NCBI GenBank assembly: GCA_028276145.1
Contig: JAPYWX010000001.1
Location: 1 to 38,988, forward strand
Source: Spirochaetota bacterium
GTDB lineage: Bacteria > Spirochaetota > Brevinematia > DTOW01
Direction: 5' to 3'
Length of the DNA stretch: 38,988 nucleotides
Under the pieces are notes generated by a model. The model searched no databases. It worked only from the letters and a program-made list of their open reading frames with translations, and had not been told where the DNA came from. A program made the translations under genes and the position numbers. This document shows positions 32,211 to 38,988 of the stretch, piece by piece; position 1 is the stretch's first letter; the number at the start of each line of letters is the position of its first letter.

Positions 32211-33299
32211 AATTAACACAACAGCAATACCAACAGCTATTATCGCTATATTAACTAGCCAAAAAATTAATTTATTACCAAATCCTTCATCCTTACCAAA
32301 AGATACACCTTCGCTAACTTTCCCTTCTTCTATTTTCTGGTCCGTAAATTCAACGGGAATCTGCTTTTGTTGAGGTTGAGTAGTGACAAATAGCTGTTCT
32401 TTTACTACACCCTCTGACTTCGTCTTCTCTGCTTTAATTTTTATATCCTCTTTTGTTATAAATTTACCTATAAAACCAGGTCCCAACTCCACATACACAA
32501 GATACCTACCAAAATCTAGCTTTTTCACGAAAAGCACTGTGGATCTCTCTTCCTTTCCTACAGAAAAAAGTTCAGCTGTTGACTGCTCAGGATTAACAGT
32601 AACGTAAACAATATCACCTTGCTTCATTTCACCAACAGTCATACCCTCAATAGGTGCAAGAACTGGTTGTACCTCAAATTCATAAATACCTTTAGGTTCT
32701 TCCTCTGTAGCTTCAAATTTACCCAATTCTATAAACTTCAAACTTTTTGGGATTTCTATCCCCAAATTCTTGAGAAAATTATAGAATTCAAACAAATCTA
32801 TCCTTTCATACGAAAATCTTACTACTGCTCTGTCATCGCCAAACATGAATGGTATATAAGTATACAAGAATCTCCTAATGTCTATTAAGGTTTTACCTTC
32901 CTCTGTAACTTTTAGCAAAGACTTCCTAAAATTATCATCAGAGTAGAATAACTTCTGAACTCTAGAGGATATATCTTCGTCTATCCTAAAGCTAGAATAA
33001 CCTTCTGAAATTTTCTTCACTAACTCTTTCCAAGGTAGCTCTATGTTCTGCTTTGTTATTTCCGGGTCAGTTGAAAAATAAGCTCTAACAAAGTCTATAC
33101 TACCACTCCTTTTATTCAAGAACAAAATGACCACTCCAGAATATATGGAAAAAGAAATTTTCATTTTAAAAACGATTATATCTTTCTGAAGCGAATTAAG
33201 AAACATCAATAATCTATCAGGATTCTCTCTGAACTTCTCAAGTAGAAACTCTGCAATATTTCTTGGTATACCCCTACTCTCAAGTTCACTAATATCCAT
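32193..33299 (-). CDS. Tail-anchored protein of unknown function
   Basis: The 368-residue protein has a single membrane helix at its extreme C-terminus (about 346-367, LVNIAIIAVGIAVVLILLLF), so most of it should face the cytoplasm. The N-terminal half (about 1-190) looks helical, and the part at about 195-290 looks like beta structure (YEFEVQPVLAPIEGMTVGEM, DIVYVTVNPEQS). A Lys/Glu/Gln-rich linker leads to the anchor. No family recognised. No ribosome site or clear promoter precedes the ATG. The gene converges on the acidic membrane protein gene with an 18-bp overlap, and palindrome clusters lie on both outer sides of the pair. Confidence 0.75.
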   Translation of the reverse strand: MDISELESRGIPRNIAEFLLEKFRENPDRLLMFLNSLQKDIIVFKMKISFSIYSGVVILFLNKRSGSIDFVRAYFSTDPEITKQNIELPWKELVKKISEGYSSFRIDEDISSRVQKLFYSDDNFRKSLLKVTEEGKTLIDIRRFLYTYIPFMFGDDRAVVRFSYERIDLFEFYNFLKNLGIEIPKSLKFIELGKFEATEEEPKGIYEFEVQPVLAPIEGMTVGEMKQGDIVYVTVNPEQSTAELFSVGKEERSTVLFVKKLDFGRYLVYVELGPGFIGKFITKEDIKIKAEKTKSEGVVKEQLFVTTQPQQKQIPVEFTDQKIEEGKVSEGVSFGKDEGFGNKLIFWLVNIAIIAVGIAVVLILLLFM

Positions 33300-33627
33300 A
33301 AAATCATTTTCTAAGATTAAAAAAATTTTTTCAATATTTTTTTAATCAAAACACATTAATTGTTATTCACTCTTTTTCTCATGTGAGAGTAATTAAATCA
33401 TCCTTGCTACTAGTGAAAAAGTATCAAGAGCTTACTACCATTCCCCAAGTGCTTAAACCTATTTTTGTACTAAAGAACACCTTCTATTCAATTACCAAAG
33501 ATAAACAAAGTTTCTCTTCAAAAAGTAAGTTAGGTAGAAGAATTTAGAGCAAAAAATATTCTTTGATTATAGCACTACTTATATATCTTATAAGGTGAGT
33601 TTTTACATAAACTAGCAAAAGCACACC
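33300..33627. other. AT-rich non-coding stretch
   Basis: Apart from a small TCTCATGTGAGA palindrome (33377-33388) and a lone half-unit AGTGCTTAAAC near 33448 I see nothing here: no reading frame of note, no RNA gene. It leads into the palindrome region that follows. Confidence 0.5.
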
Positions 33628-34006
33628 GTACTTCAAGTACTCCTATAGGAAAGAACTATTTTTTGATAAAACCTTTTAAGAGTGCAAAGATGCTTCGTAT
33701 CTCTAAGATAAAGATGTGTGATGTGCTTAATAGCACTTTGTGCTTCATAGCACTTTCTTAATTTTTTTTATATCACAGAGTGCAGAGAGAAGAGGTCTCT
33801 CTTCAGACGATTAGATTGTGTGGAGCACTTAACAGCACTTTTTTAAGATACTTGAGGTAATTCGTAGGGTCCTAACGGAAATTCCTTATCAAACATTGGA
33901 AATTATAAAGAGGCTTTGGCTCTTTACATCAATTAGGGTGTGGGGTGCTTAGTAGCACTAGTGCTTAATAGCACATCGTGCTTAAAGTACCTGTGCTACG
34001 TATCAC
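33628..34006. repeat. Composite palindrome element B and a second four-unit array
   Basis: Palindromes GTACTTCAAGTAC (33628-33640) and TCCTATAGGA (33641-33650) lead into element B: block 33665-33704 (31 of 40 identical to 5866-5905), array units 33723-33736 and 33740-33753 (17-bp period), the link TTTCTTAATT (33754-33763), and a hairpin 33784-33802 after GAGTGCAGAGAG (11 of 12 identical to 6043-6054). Beyond it lie a TAAAGAG/CTCTTTA hairpin (33906-33926) and a second array: 33945-33958, 33961-33974, 33978-33990, 33993-34006 with 15-17 bp periods. Confidence 0.85.
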
Positions 34007-34064
34007 ATCCTTGTTTTAAATTAATAAACAGCAGTAACCTATGAGTTTTTTAAATCCTTACTAG

Positions 34065-34094
34065 TTGAAAGGAGAAGGTTTTGTAAATTATTCT
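34065..34094 (+). promoter_or_regulatory. Candidate promoter of the PilZ-glycosidase unit
   Basis: TTGAAA (34065-34070), an 18-bp spacer and TATTCT (34089-34094). Transcription would begin near the AAGGT ribosome site at 34101. The -10 is weak. Confidence 0.35.
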
Positions 34095-34112
34095 TATTTT
34101 AAGGTATTGGAT

Positions 34113-34478
34113 ATGGATAGGACGGAAAAACCGAGTAGTGGTTTTAGATATGCTAGAGTACCAGTAAACATAGAAGCAGAGTACGAATTTAAAGGTATAA
34201 AAGGGAAATGCAACATTGTAGATATTTCCGAAGGAGGCATGAAAATACAAGTAAAGCAAGTATTTGTACCTGGAGATATGATAAGAGTTAAATTTCCAAT
34301 AATTCATGAAGGTAAGGTTATAAACATAGATGCGTGGTGTATCGTCAGAAATTCTAGCGGAAACGAGATAGGTGTAGAATTTGACGAACTACCAAATGAA
34401 CAACGTAAATTACTTGTAACATACGTTGAGAATCTACTACTAAGACATGGTAAAGACAGATACGAACCTATTGAATAA
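34113..34478 (+). CDS. PilZ domain protein with a degenerate RxxxR motif
   Basis: PilZ domains bind cyclic di-GMP and pass the signal to motility or surface machinery. This 121-residue protein is a single PilZ domain. The second binding motif is intact (DISEGG, residues 37-42), but the first motif reads FRYAR at residues 11-15, so the first Arg of RxxxR is Phe. Binding could be weakened or lost, or the neighbouring Arg12 could compensate. The start at ATG 34113 fits AAGGT at 34101-34105; an open frame from a TTG at 34065 would overlap the promoter. The glycosidase gene follows after 11 bp. Confidence 0.85.
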   Translation: MDRTEKPSSGFRYARVPVNIEAEYEFKGIKGKCNIVDISEGGMKIQVKQVFVPGDMIRVKFPIIHEGKVINIDAWCIVRNSSGNEIGVEFDELPNEQRKLLVTYVENLLLRHGKDRYEPIE

Positions 34479-34489
34479 TTGGGGTTTCT

Positions 34490-36349
34490 ATGAATTGGGA
34501 AAAATCTGTTTTTTCAGAAGTTAACAAACACTTTGTATCAAATCCCTATCCTACTTTCAACGAATACATAAAAATTAGCCTCAGATTACTTAAAAATAGC
34601 CCAGTAAAGAATGCTTACATAAGAGCAATAATAGACGGTGGCTCTAGGTACATAAAGATGCAACCTTCCAAATACACGAACAACTTCGTATACTACACAG
34701 GCTGGCTAAAAATTTCCCAAAAATTCATTAACTATCATTTTGTATTAGACACAGGTAATAAAGTTTTCTTCTACACAAGAAAAGGTATATTCTCATATTT
34801 CCCTACAGAAGATAATGATTTTGTAATAGTAGCAGATTTTGAGAATCCTGACTGGGTACCAAAATCCGTTTTTTACCAAATATTTCCTGATAGGTTTGCT
34901 CAAGGCAAACCAGAATTAGCGGTGAAAACTGGTGAATACGAATACAAAGGATTCAAAACCCTAAAGGTAGAATTCAATTCAGAGCCGTTACCGTACTCAA
35001 AAGGAAGGTGCTTAGACTTCCATGGTGGTGACTTGTATGGAATAATTCAAAAAATACCTTATCTCAAGGAACTAGGCATCAACGCCGTATACCTAAACCC
35101 AATATTCAAAGCTCTCACACACCATAGATACGACTGTATAGATTACTTTGAGGTAGACCCACACTTAGGCGGAAACGAAGGGCTAAAAAATTTAGTAGAA
35201 GAGTTACATAAAAATGGAATAAAAATAATCCTTGATGTTTCAATAAACCACACAGGCACAGAACACAAATGGTTCAAAAAGGCTCTGGAAGACCCAAATT
35301 CTGAGGAAAGAGGATTTTACTACTTTGATGACAAAGGTAATTACCGAGGTTGGGCAGGATTAGATGACTTACCACAGCTAAACTATAACTCAAAGACTTT
35401 AAGGAAGATAATATTTGAAGATGAAAACTCTCTCGTAAGATTTTGGATAAAGAATTATGATATAGACGGCTGGAGATTTGATGTCGCAAACGATACTGGA
35501 AGGAACGGCAGAGACCAATTCGGAAACGAAATATTCCAAAAAATTAGAGAAGCCGTAAAGTCTATCAAAAAAGATGCTTACCTAATAGGAGAACATTGGG
35601 AAGACAACATAAGCTACTTACTTGGAGACCAATTAGACGGATGTATGAATTACTTCGCCTCATCAAGACCCCTTAGATGCTTCGCTGGAGAAGTAGACTG
35701 GTTCTTAAGAAATATTGTTGAACTCAATAGGAATCTAGATGCTTATTCAGGAACGGACCTAGAAATGCAAATAATACAACACTTCACCAGAATACCGAAT
35801 CAAGTAGCATTTCTACAGTTTAACTTACTAGATTCTCACGACATGCCAAGATTCCATAATTCACAAAAATTTTACTTTGATGTTTATAAGGGAATGATGA
35901 TAATACTATTTCTTTTACCCGGAACAACTTCAGTATACTATGGTGATGAAATTGGGCTAAGAGGAAGAACAGACAGTGTAGAAGGATGTAGATACCCTAT
36001 GGAATGGGATGAAACAAAATGGAATAAAGATTTCTTAACTCTTTACAAAACATTAATTAAACTAAAAACTTCTGAAGAAGCACTACAAACAGGGGCTTAT
36101 AAACCTCTATTTGCAGACGATGACACATTCGCTTTTGTAAGATTCACGGAAGAAAAGGCATTTTTAGGCGTTATTTCAAAGGCTAACGAGGAAAAAAGTA
36201 TAAAAATCCCAACTTATGTAGCAGGTGTTTTTGAAAGCAAAGGCAAAGACATATTCACTGGTGAAGAGTTTAAAGCAAATAGCGGCTATTTAGATACTAA
36301 AGTTTCAAAAAAGAAACAACTGCTAATTGAATTCAATTGCGATAACTAA
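34490..36349 (+). CDS. GH13 alpha-glycosidase, neopullulanase/cyclomaltodextrinase type
   Basis: The 619-residue enzyme should hydrolyse alpha-1,4-glucans or cyclodextrins. An N-terminal beta domain (about 1-120) of the kind seen in GH13 subfamily 20 precedes the barrel, which starts near SVFYQIFPDRFAQG. Catalytic residues are in place: the nucleophile Asp331 (DGWRFDVAND), the acid/base Glu368 (GEHWE) and Asp451 (LLDSHDMPRF); DVSINHTG is the first conserved region. A C-terminal beta domain closes the protein. No signal peptide is seen, so it acts in the cytoplasm, perhaps on sugars brought in by the MalFG-type importer upstream. It shares a transcript with the PilZ gene by spacing. Confidence 0.93.
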   Translation: MNWEKSVFSEVNKHFVSNPYPTFNEYIKISLRLLKNSPVKNAYIRAIIDGGSRYIKMQPSKYTNNFVYYTGWLKISQKFINYHFVLDTGNKVFFYTRKGIFSYFPTEDNDFVIVADFENPDWVPKSVFYQIFPDRFAQGKPELAVKTGEYEYKGFKTLKVEFNSEPLPYSKGRCLDFHGGDLYGIIQKIPYLKELGINAVYLNPIFKALTHHRYDCIDYFEVDPHLGGNEGLKNLVEELHKNGIKIILDVSINHTGTEHKWFKKALEDPNSEERGFYYFDDKGNYRGWAGLDDLPQLNYNSKTLRKIIFEDENSLVRFWIKNYDIDGWRFDVANDTGRNGRDQFGNEIFQKIREAVKSIKKDAYLIGEHWEDNISYLLGDQLDGCMNYFASSRPLRCFAGEVDWFLRNIVELNRNLDAYSGTDLEMQIIQHFTRIPNQVAFLQFNLLDSHDMPRFHNSQKFYFDVYKGMMIILFLLPGTTSVYYGDEIGLRGRTDSVEGCRYPMEWDETKWNKDFLTLYKTLIKLKTSEEALQTGAYKPLFADDDTFAFVRFTEEKAFLGVISKANEEKSIKIPTYVAGVFESKGKDIFTGEEFKANSGYLDTKVSKKKQLLIEFNCDN

Positions 36350-36353
36350 ATAT

Positions 36354-37226
36354 TCATAGTTGGTAAACTATTTGGTTAGGCCCAACTAATTTTGATTTAT
36401 AGCAAGCTTTTTCAACATTAGATATAAGAGTCTTTGCATCTTCACCATCATCAGGATAGGTTTGAATTCCCATACTCAGCGTTAACCCAAAAACAACTCC
36501 CGATATGCTCAAAACTTCTTCATTTATCCTGTGGAGTAGCCTATTAGCAAAAAGTAAAGCACCTTTCTTATCTGTATGTGGAAGTATCATACCGAATTTA
36601 CTCATGCTAAACCTAAACGCTTCATCTTCTGCTCTCTTCGATGAATTTATTATTGAAGCCACACTTATAACAGTTTGAAGAGCAACTGAGGTATGACCAG
36701 AAATTGTTGCACTCTCAAGTCCGTTGATTTGTAATATTAACAAAGAAAATTTATGACCATGTCTTTTTGACCTATTGAGCTCTCTTGTCACAAATTTCTC
36801 AAATAAATGGCCCTTATACATTCCCGTTAGAATATCTTGAATTATTTTGTCCTTTATCTTTTCTGTCAGTATCAAATCCATCACCGAAGGATTCTTCAAA
36901 TATCTCTTAATATTCAAAAAATACTCTGATATAGTTGCCGTTATATGTATAGGTCTTCCTAAAGAAGATATCAAATAATTATGATACTTCGCTATCTCAT
37001 CCCATAACTGCTCTGCTAACTCCTCTTCTATCTTTATACCTGTAAGAAGTAGAAAGAATTTCTCAAAAAACCTTTTATCCTTCAACTTATTCCTAAGAGC
37101 ATTGATGTCTTTAATAGGATTCTTTGAAGAGAAAACAACATCATATATCTTCAACATTGTCTGGTCTTCAATCTCCGTAACTAAAGGATAAATCAGCACA
37201 GGATTCTTGCTTACAGGTAACTTCAT
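36354..37226 (-). CDS. Degenerate GGDEF domain protein
   Basis: GGDEF domains make cyclic di-GMP. The 290-residue protein has a helical N-terminal region (about 1-125) of unknown type and a C-terminal domain with clear family landmarks: DILTGMYKGHLFEKFVTREL, SLLILQINGLES, AEDEAFRF and SMGIQTYPDDGEDAKTLISN. The signature pentapeptide is replaced by SMSKF at residues 207-211, so the usual substrate and metal residues are missing and the domain is almost certainly not a cyclase. It may bind GTP or act by protein contact. There is no membrane helix. It converges on the GH13 gene with a 4-bp gap and is downstream of the TPR gene. Confidence 0.85.
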   Translation of the reverse strand: MKLPVSKNPVLIYPLVTEIEDQTMLKIYDVVFSSKNPIKDINALRNKLKDKRFFEKFFLLLTGIKIEEELAEQLWDEIAKYHNYLISSLGRPIHITATISEYFLNIKRYLKNPSVMDLILTEKIKDKIIQDILTGMYKGHLFEKFVTRELNRSKRHGHKFSLLILQINGLESATISGHTSVALQTVISVASIINSSKRAEDEAFRFSMSKFGMILPHTDKKGALLFANRLLHRINEEVLSISGVVFGLTLSMGIQTYPDDGEDAKTLISNVEKACYKSKLVGPNQIVYQL

Positions 37227-37293
37227 ACCTTCATCTCCAATAAAAAATTATCAATTTACTCATAACCTTCTTTCAAGAGCTCTATCATCTCTC

Positions 37294-38046
37294 TTATTCA
37301 GATATCATCTTGTACTTTTTTAGCTTTAGAAGTTCCTCTTTCATGGAAAGAAGTTCGATTATACCTTCCATCTTCTCTAATTCCCTATCCCTTCTTTTGG
37401 ATATTTCCTCTAAACTCTTCTTTATACTGTTTATTATTTCTCTCAACTCTGATTCACTAATTTGGCTATTTTGGATACTTCCATTTTTACTCTCATACTT
37501 AAGCTCTCTATTAGCAATAGTTGGCTTAACTGAGGAATATAGTCCAGGGTACTTATCTTTATACTTCTCCAAAAAGCTTACAGCCTCATCAATCCTACCA
37601 ATAGCTTGCAAAGAATTAACAAGGATGATAAAAACATTCTCTTCAAGGCCCCAAGAGTCACCAAACTTATCCAAATACTCCTTTGAGTAATTTATACTTT
37701 TACTAAAGTCATTCATCATATATGATGAAACTATAACATCGTACAAGCTCTTTTGATAATAAAAGTCATAACTTTTATCTTTAAGTACCTTCTCACCAAA
37801 ATAAAAAGCATTAGAGAAATCTTTTTTCAAAAAGTAGCACTCAGAAAGATAGTAATTTACTTTTCTGATTATTCCTTCATTTGTAGAAGTTATGGACCCA
37901 AGAATCCCTATAGCCTCATCGTAATTTTTCAGAGCTATGAGTGAAACAGCCTTATTCAGAGTATCGTACTCATTTTTATTTTGAGGAAATGACAACCATG
38001 AAATAGAAGATAAAATTATTATATATACCCAATATCTTATCCTCAT
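37294..38046 (-). CDS. Exported TPR repeat protein
   Basis: A signal peptide (about 1-22, SWLSFPQ) precedes several helical pairs of TPR type (for example AVSLIALKNYDEAIGILGSI, then YYLSECYFLKKDFSNAFYFG) up to about residue 175, and a charged coiled coil at about 195-250. Such periplasmic proteins serve as assembly or binding scaffolds; the partner is unknown. The gene begins three bases after the recR stop codon, so it is probably co-transcribed with recR. Confidence 0.82.
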   Translation of the reverse strand: MRIRYWVYIIILSSISWLSFPQNKNEYDTLNKAVSLIALKNYDEAIGILGSITSTNEGIIRKVNYYLSECYFLKKDFSNAFYFGEKVLKDKSYDFYYQKSLYDVIVSSYMMNDFSKSINYSKEYLDKFGDSWGLEENVFIILVNSLQAIGRIDEAVSFLEKYKDKYPGLYSSVKPTIANRELKYESKNGSIQNSQISESELREIINSIKKSLEEISKRRDRELEKMEGIIELLSMKEELLKLKKYKMISE

Positions 38047-38049
38047 TAT

Positions 38050-38667
38050 TCATAAATTATCGTTCAACTTTGTTCTAAACCTTATAGCTCTTGACAATGT
38101 ATACATATCTGAGTATTCTATGTTTCCACCTAACGGTATTCCTCTGGCGATAGTAGTTATACTTAAGTCTTCTATATCCCTTAACTTTGAAACTATAAAA
38201 GCCATTGTCGTTTCCCCTTCTGAATCAGGGTCAAGAGCAAAGAAAACCTCCTTTATCCCCAATTTCTTAATTCTTTCAATGAGCTTAGAGATATTTATAT
38301 CCGAAGGGCCGACTCCTTCGAGGGGTGATATGACTCCCCACAAAACATGATATAGTCCGTTATATTCTCCCGTCTTTTCTATAGTTATAACATCAGTTGG
38401 TTTCTCAACTACACACAGAATTTCCCTATTTCTATCAGGTGACAAACATATATGACAAGGATCCGTATCCGATATCATTCCACATTCAGAACATATTTTG
38501 ATATTTTCCTTAATATCAGAAAAAACATCAATCAACTTTTGTACCATGTTGTCTTTAGAGGTTATTATGTAAAATGATATTCTCTCAGCAGTCTTAGACC
38601 CTATACCAGGTATAGTACTTAGTATATTTATAAGGCTCTCTATCTGTTTTGGTAAAATTTCCTTCAT
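38050..38667 (-). CDS. recR: Recombination protein RecR
   Basis: RecR acts with RecF and RecO in loading RecA at gapped DNA. The 205-residue protein has the helix-hairpin-helix LSTIPGIGSKTAERISF at 16-32, the zinc cysteines at 59, 62, 71 and 74 (ICSECG and CHIC), and the Toprim domain beginning REILCVVEKPTDV, with ALDPDSEGETTMAFI and the C-terminal ARGIPLGGNIEYSD. The ATG at 38667 is preferred over a TTG four codons upstream, which overlaps the previous gene. The usual neighbours dnaX and ybaB are not seen; instead an unrelated 86-residue protein precedes it. Confidence 0.96.
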   Translation of the reverse strand: MKEILPKQIESLINILSTIPGIGSKTAERISFYIITSKDNMVQKLIDVFSDIKENIKICSECGMISDTDPCHICLSPDRNREILCVVEKPTDVITIEKTGEYNGLYHVLWGVISPLEGVGPSDINISKLIERIKKLGIKEVFFALDPDSEGETTMAFIVSKLRDIEDLSITTIARGIPLGGNIEYSDMYTLSRAIRFRTKLNDNL

Positions 38668-38672
38668 ACACA

Positions 38673-38933
38673 CTACCAAAGATCTGCATCTATACCCAAG
38701 AAGTTTTTAGAATAAAAATAAATTATACCTCTTTTCATTTCTTTCAAATCAACATCACCATGAACTTGCTTAACTTTTGAAAGTACGTAAGTTATAAAGG
38801 GGTGCAAGTTACCATCTTTACCCAGTTCTCCTAACTTTGACTTAGATATCATATCATCATAGTACATTTTTGCAGTTTGGTCATTCTTTATTAATTTCTC
38901 GATAGTATCTGAAATTTCCCTATACGATGTCAT
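38673..38933 (-). CDS. Small protein of unknown function
   Basis: An 86-residue protein with no signal peptide or membrane helix, mostly helical by composition. It is in the place where YbaB normally precedes RecR, but it lacks YbaB's Met/Gln-rich pattern and I cannot match it to that family. GAGGGAG lies before the ATG, and the start codon overlaps the stop of the preceding frame by ATGA. It ends five bases before recR. Confidence 0.7.
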   Translation of the reverse strand: MTSYREISDTIEKLIKNDQTAKMYYDDMISKSKLGELGKDGNLHPFITYVLSKVKQVHGDVDLKEMKRGIIYFYSKNFLGIDADLW

Positions 38934-38988
38934 AACTCCCTCTCTTCAATCAGTGGCATTTCAGGTGAATAGATAGTTATTCTATTCC
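38930..38988 (-). CDS. C-terminal end of an unidentified gene (partial)
   Basis: The frame is open from the window edge to a TGA at 38932-38930 that overlaps the next ATG as ATGA. It encodes the tail RITIYSPEMPLIEEREL. Too little is present to name it; the coupled overlap is the main support. Confidence 0.45.
   Translation of the reverse strand, partial: NRITIYSPEMPLIEEREL

Noticed and set aside
33300..34064. tRNA or other known structured RNA gene in the longest gap
   Set aside because: I found no T-loop-like GTTCRA motif in a cloverleaf context; the hairpins present are all short and belong to the palindrome units.
38673..38933. YbaB/EbfC by position before recR
   Set aside because: The sequence lacks the YbaB pattern, so position alone is not enough to name it.

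Overview
The window is a low-GC bacterial chromosome segment, most likely from a spirochaete. The strongest marker is a spirochaete-type flagellar filament outer-layer protein FlaA (1218-2252, minus). FliP, FliR and GGDEF and PilZ-type signalling proteins fit a motile, double-membrane cell. A deep-branching low-GC spirochaete lineage is my guess; no rRNA is present to fix it. The core genes are ordinary housekeeping genes. I see no phage, insertion sequence, CRISPR array, tRNA or rRNA.

Layout. 1-5.8 kb, minus strand: thiH; flaA with its own promoter, leader hairpin and terminator; then the unit (branched-chain-type lipoprotein binding protein)-(unknown 421-aa protein)-miaA, with a 4-bp ATGA overlap at the last junction. 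6.1-9.2 kb, plus: a GldG-like membrane protein, murB and exbD. 9.2-14.1 kb, minus: a HAMP-only membrane sensor, a DUF1015 protein and rny in one unit from a good promoter, plus pyrK. 14.3-15.7 kb, plus: cysS. 15.7-18.2 kb, minus: rho-thrB. 18.3-22.8 kb, plus: malF-malG-rhomboid-fliR, divergent from rho across a palindromic double promoter. 22.8-25.1 kb, minus: a secreted amidotransferase-like protein and gpsA. 25.4-26.2 kb, plus: a TspO-like membrane protein. 26.4-31.1 kb, minus: a beta-rich exported protein, fliP, and the split transhydrogenase pntAA-pntAB-pntB. 31.5-33.3 kb: two unrecognised membrane-anchored proteins whose genes overlap tail to tail. 34.1-36.3 kb, plus: PilZ protein and a GH13 glycosidase. 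36.4-38.99 kb, minus: degenerate GGDEF protein, TPR protein, recR, an 86-residue protein and the end of another gene.

Genes are packed tightly and convergent pairs usually abut or overlap. Almost all long non-coding DNA lies in five gaps (5.75-6.17, 25.06-25.40, 26.19-26.44, 31.06-31.52 and 33.30-34.11 kb). These gaps are filled with short perfect or near-perfect palindromes of 12-18 bp, often in tandem with a 15-17 bp period. The commonest core is GTGCTTAATAGCAC. Other units keep the palindromic form with quite different stem sequences. The gaps at 5.87-6.08 and 33.67-33.80 kb share the same modules in the same order, with five versus two palindrome units, so they look like diverged copies of one composite element with a variable-number core. 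This is the best candidate here for something undescribed.

Most promoters I could place have TTGAA(A/T) at -35 and a TATAAT-like -10 with 17-18 bp spacing. Several have the -10 box only 6-9 nt before the start codon, which predicts leaderless or nearly leaderless mRNAs (thiH, pyrK, cysS, the amidotransferase-like gene and the unknown gene at 31518).
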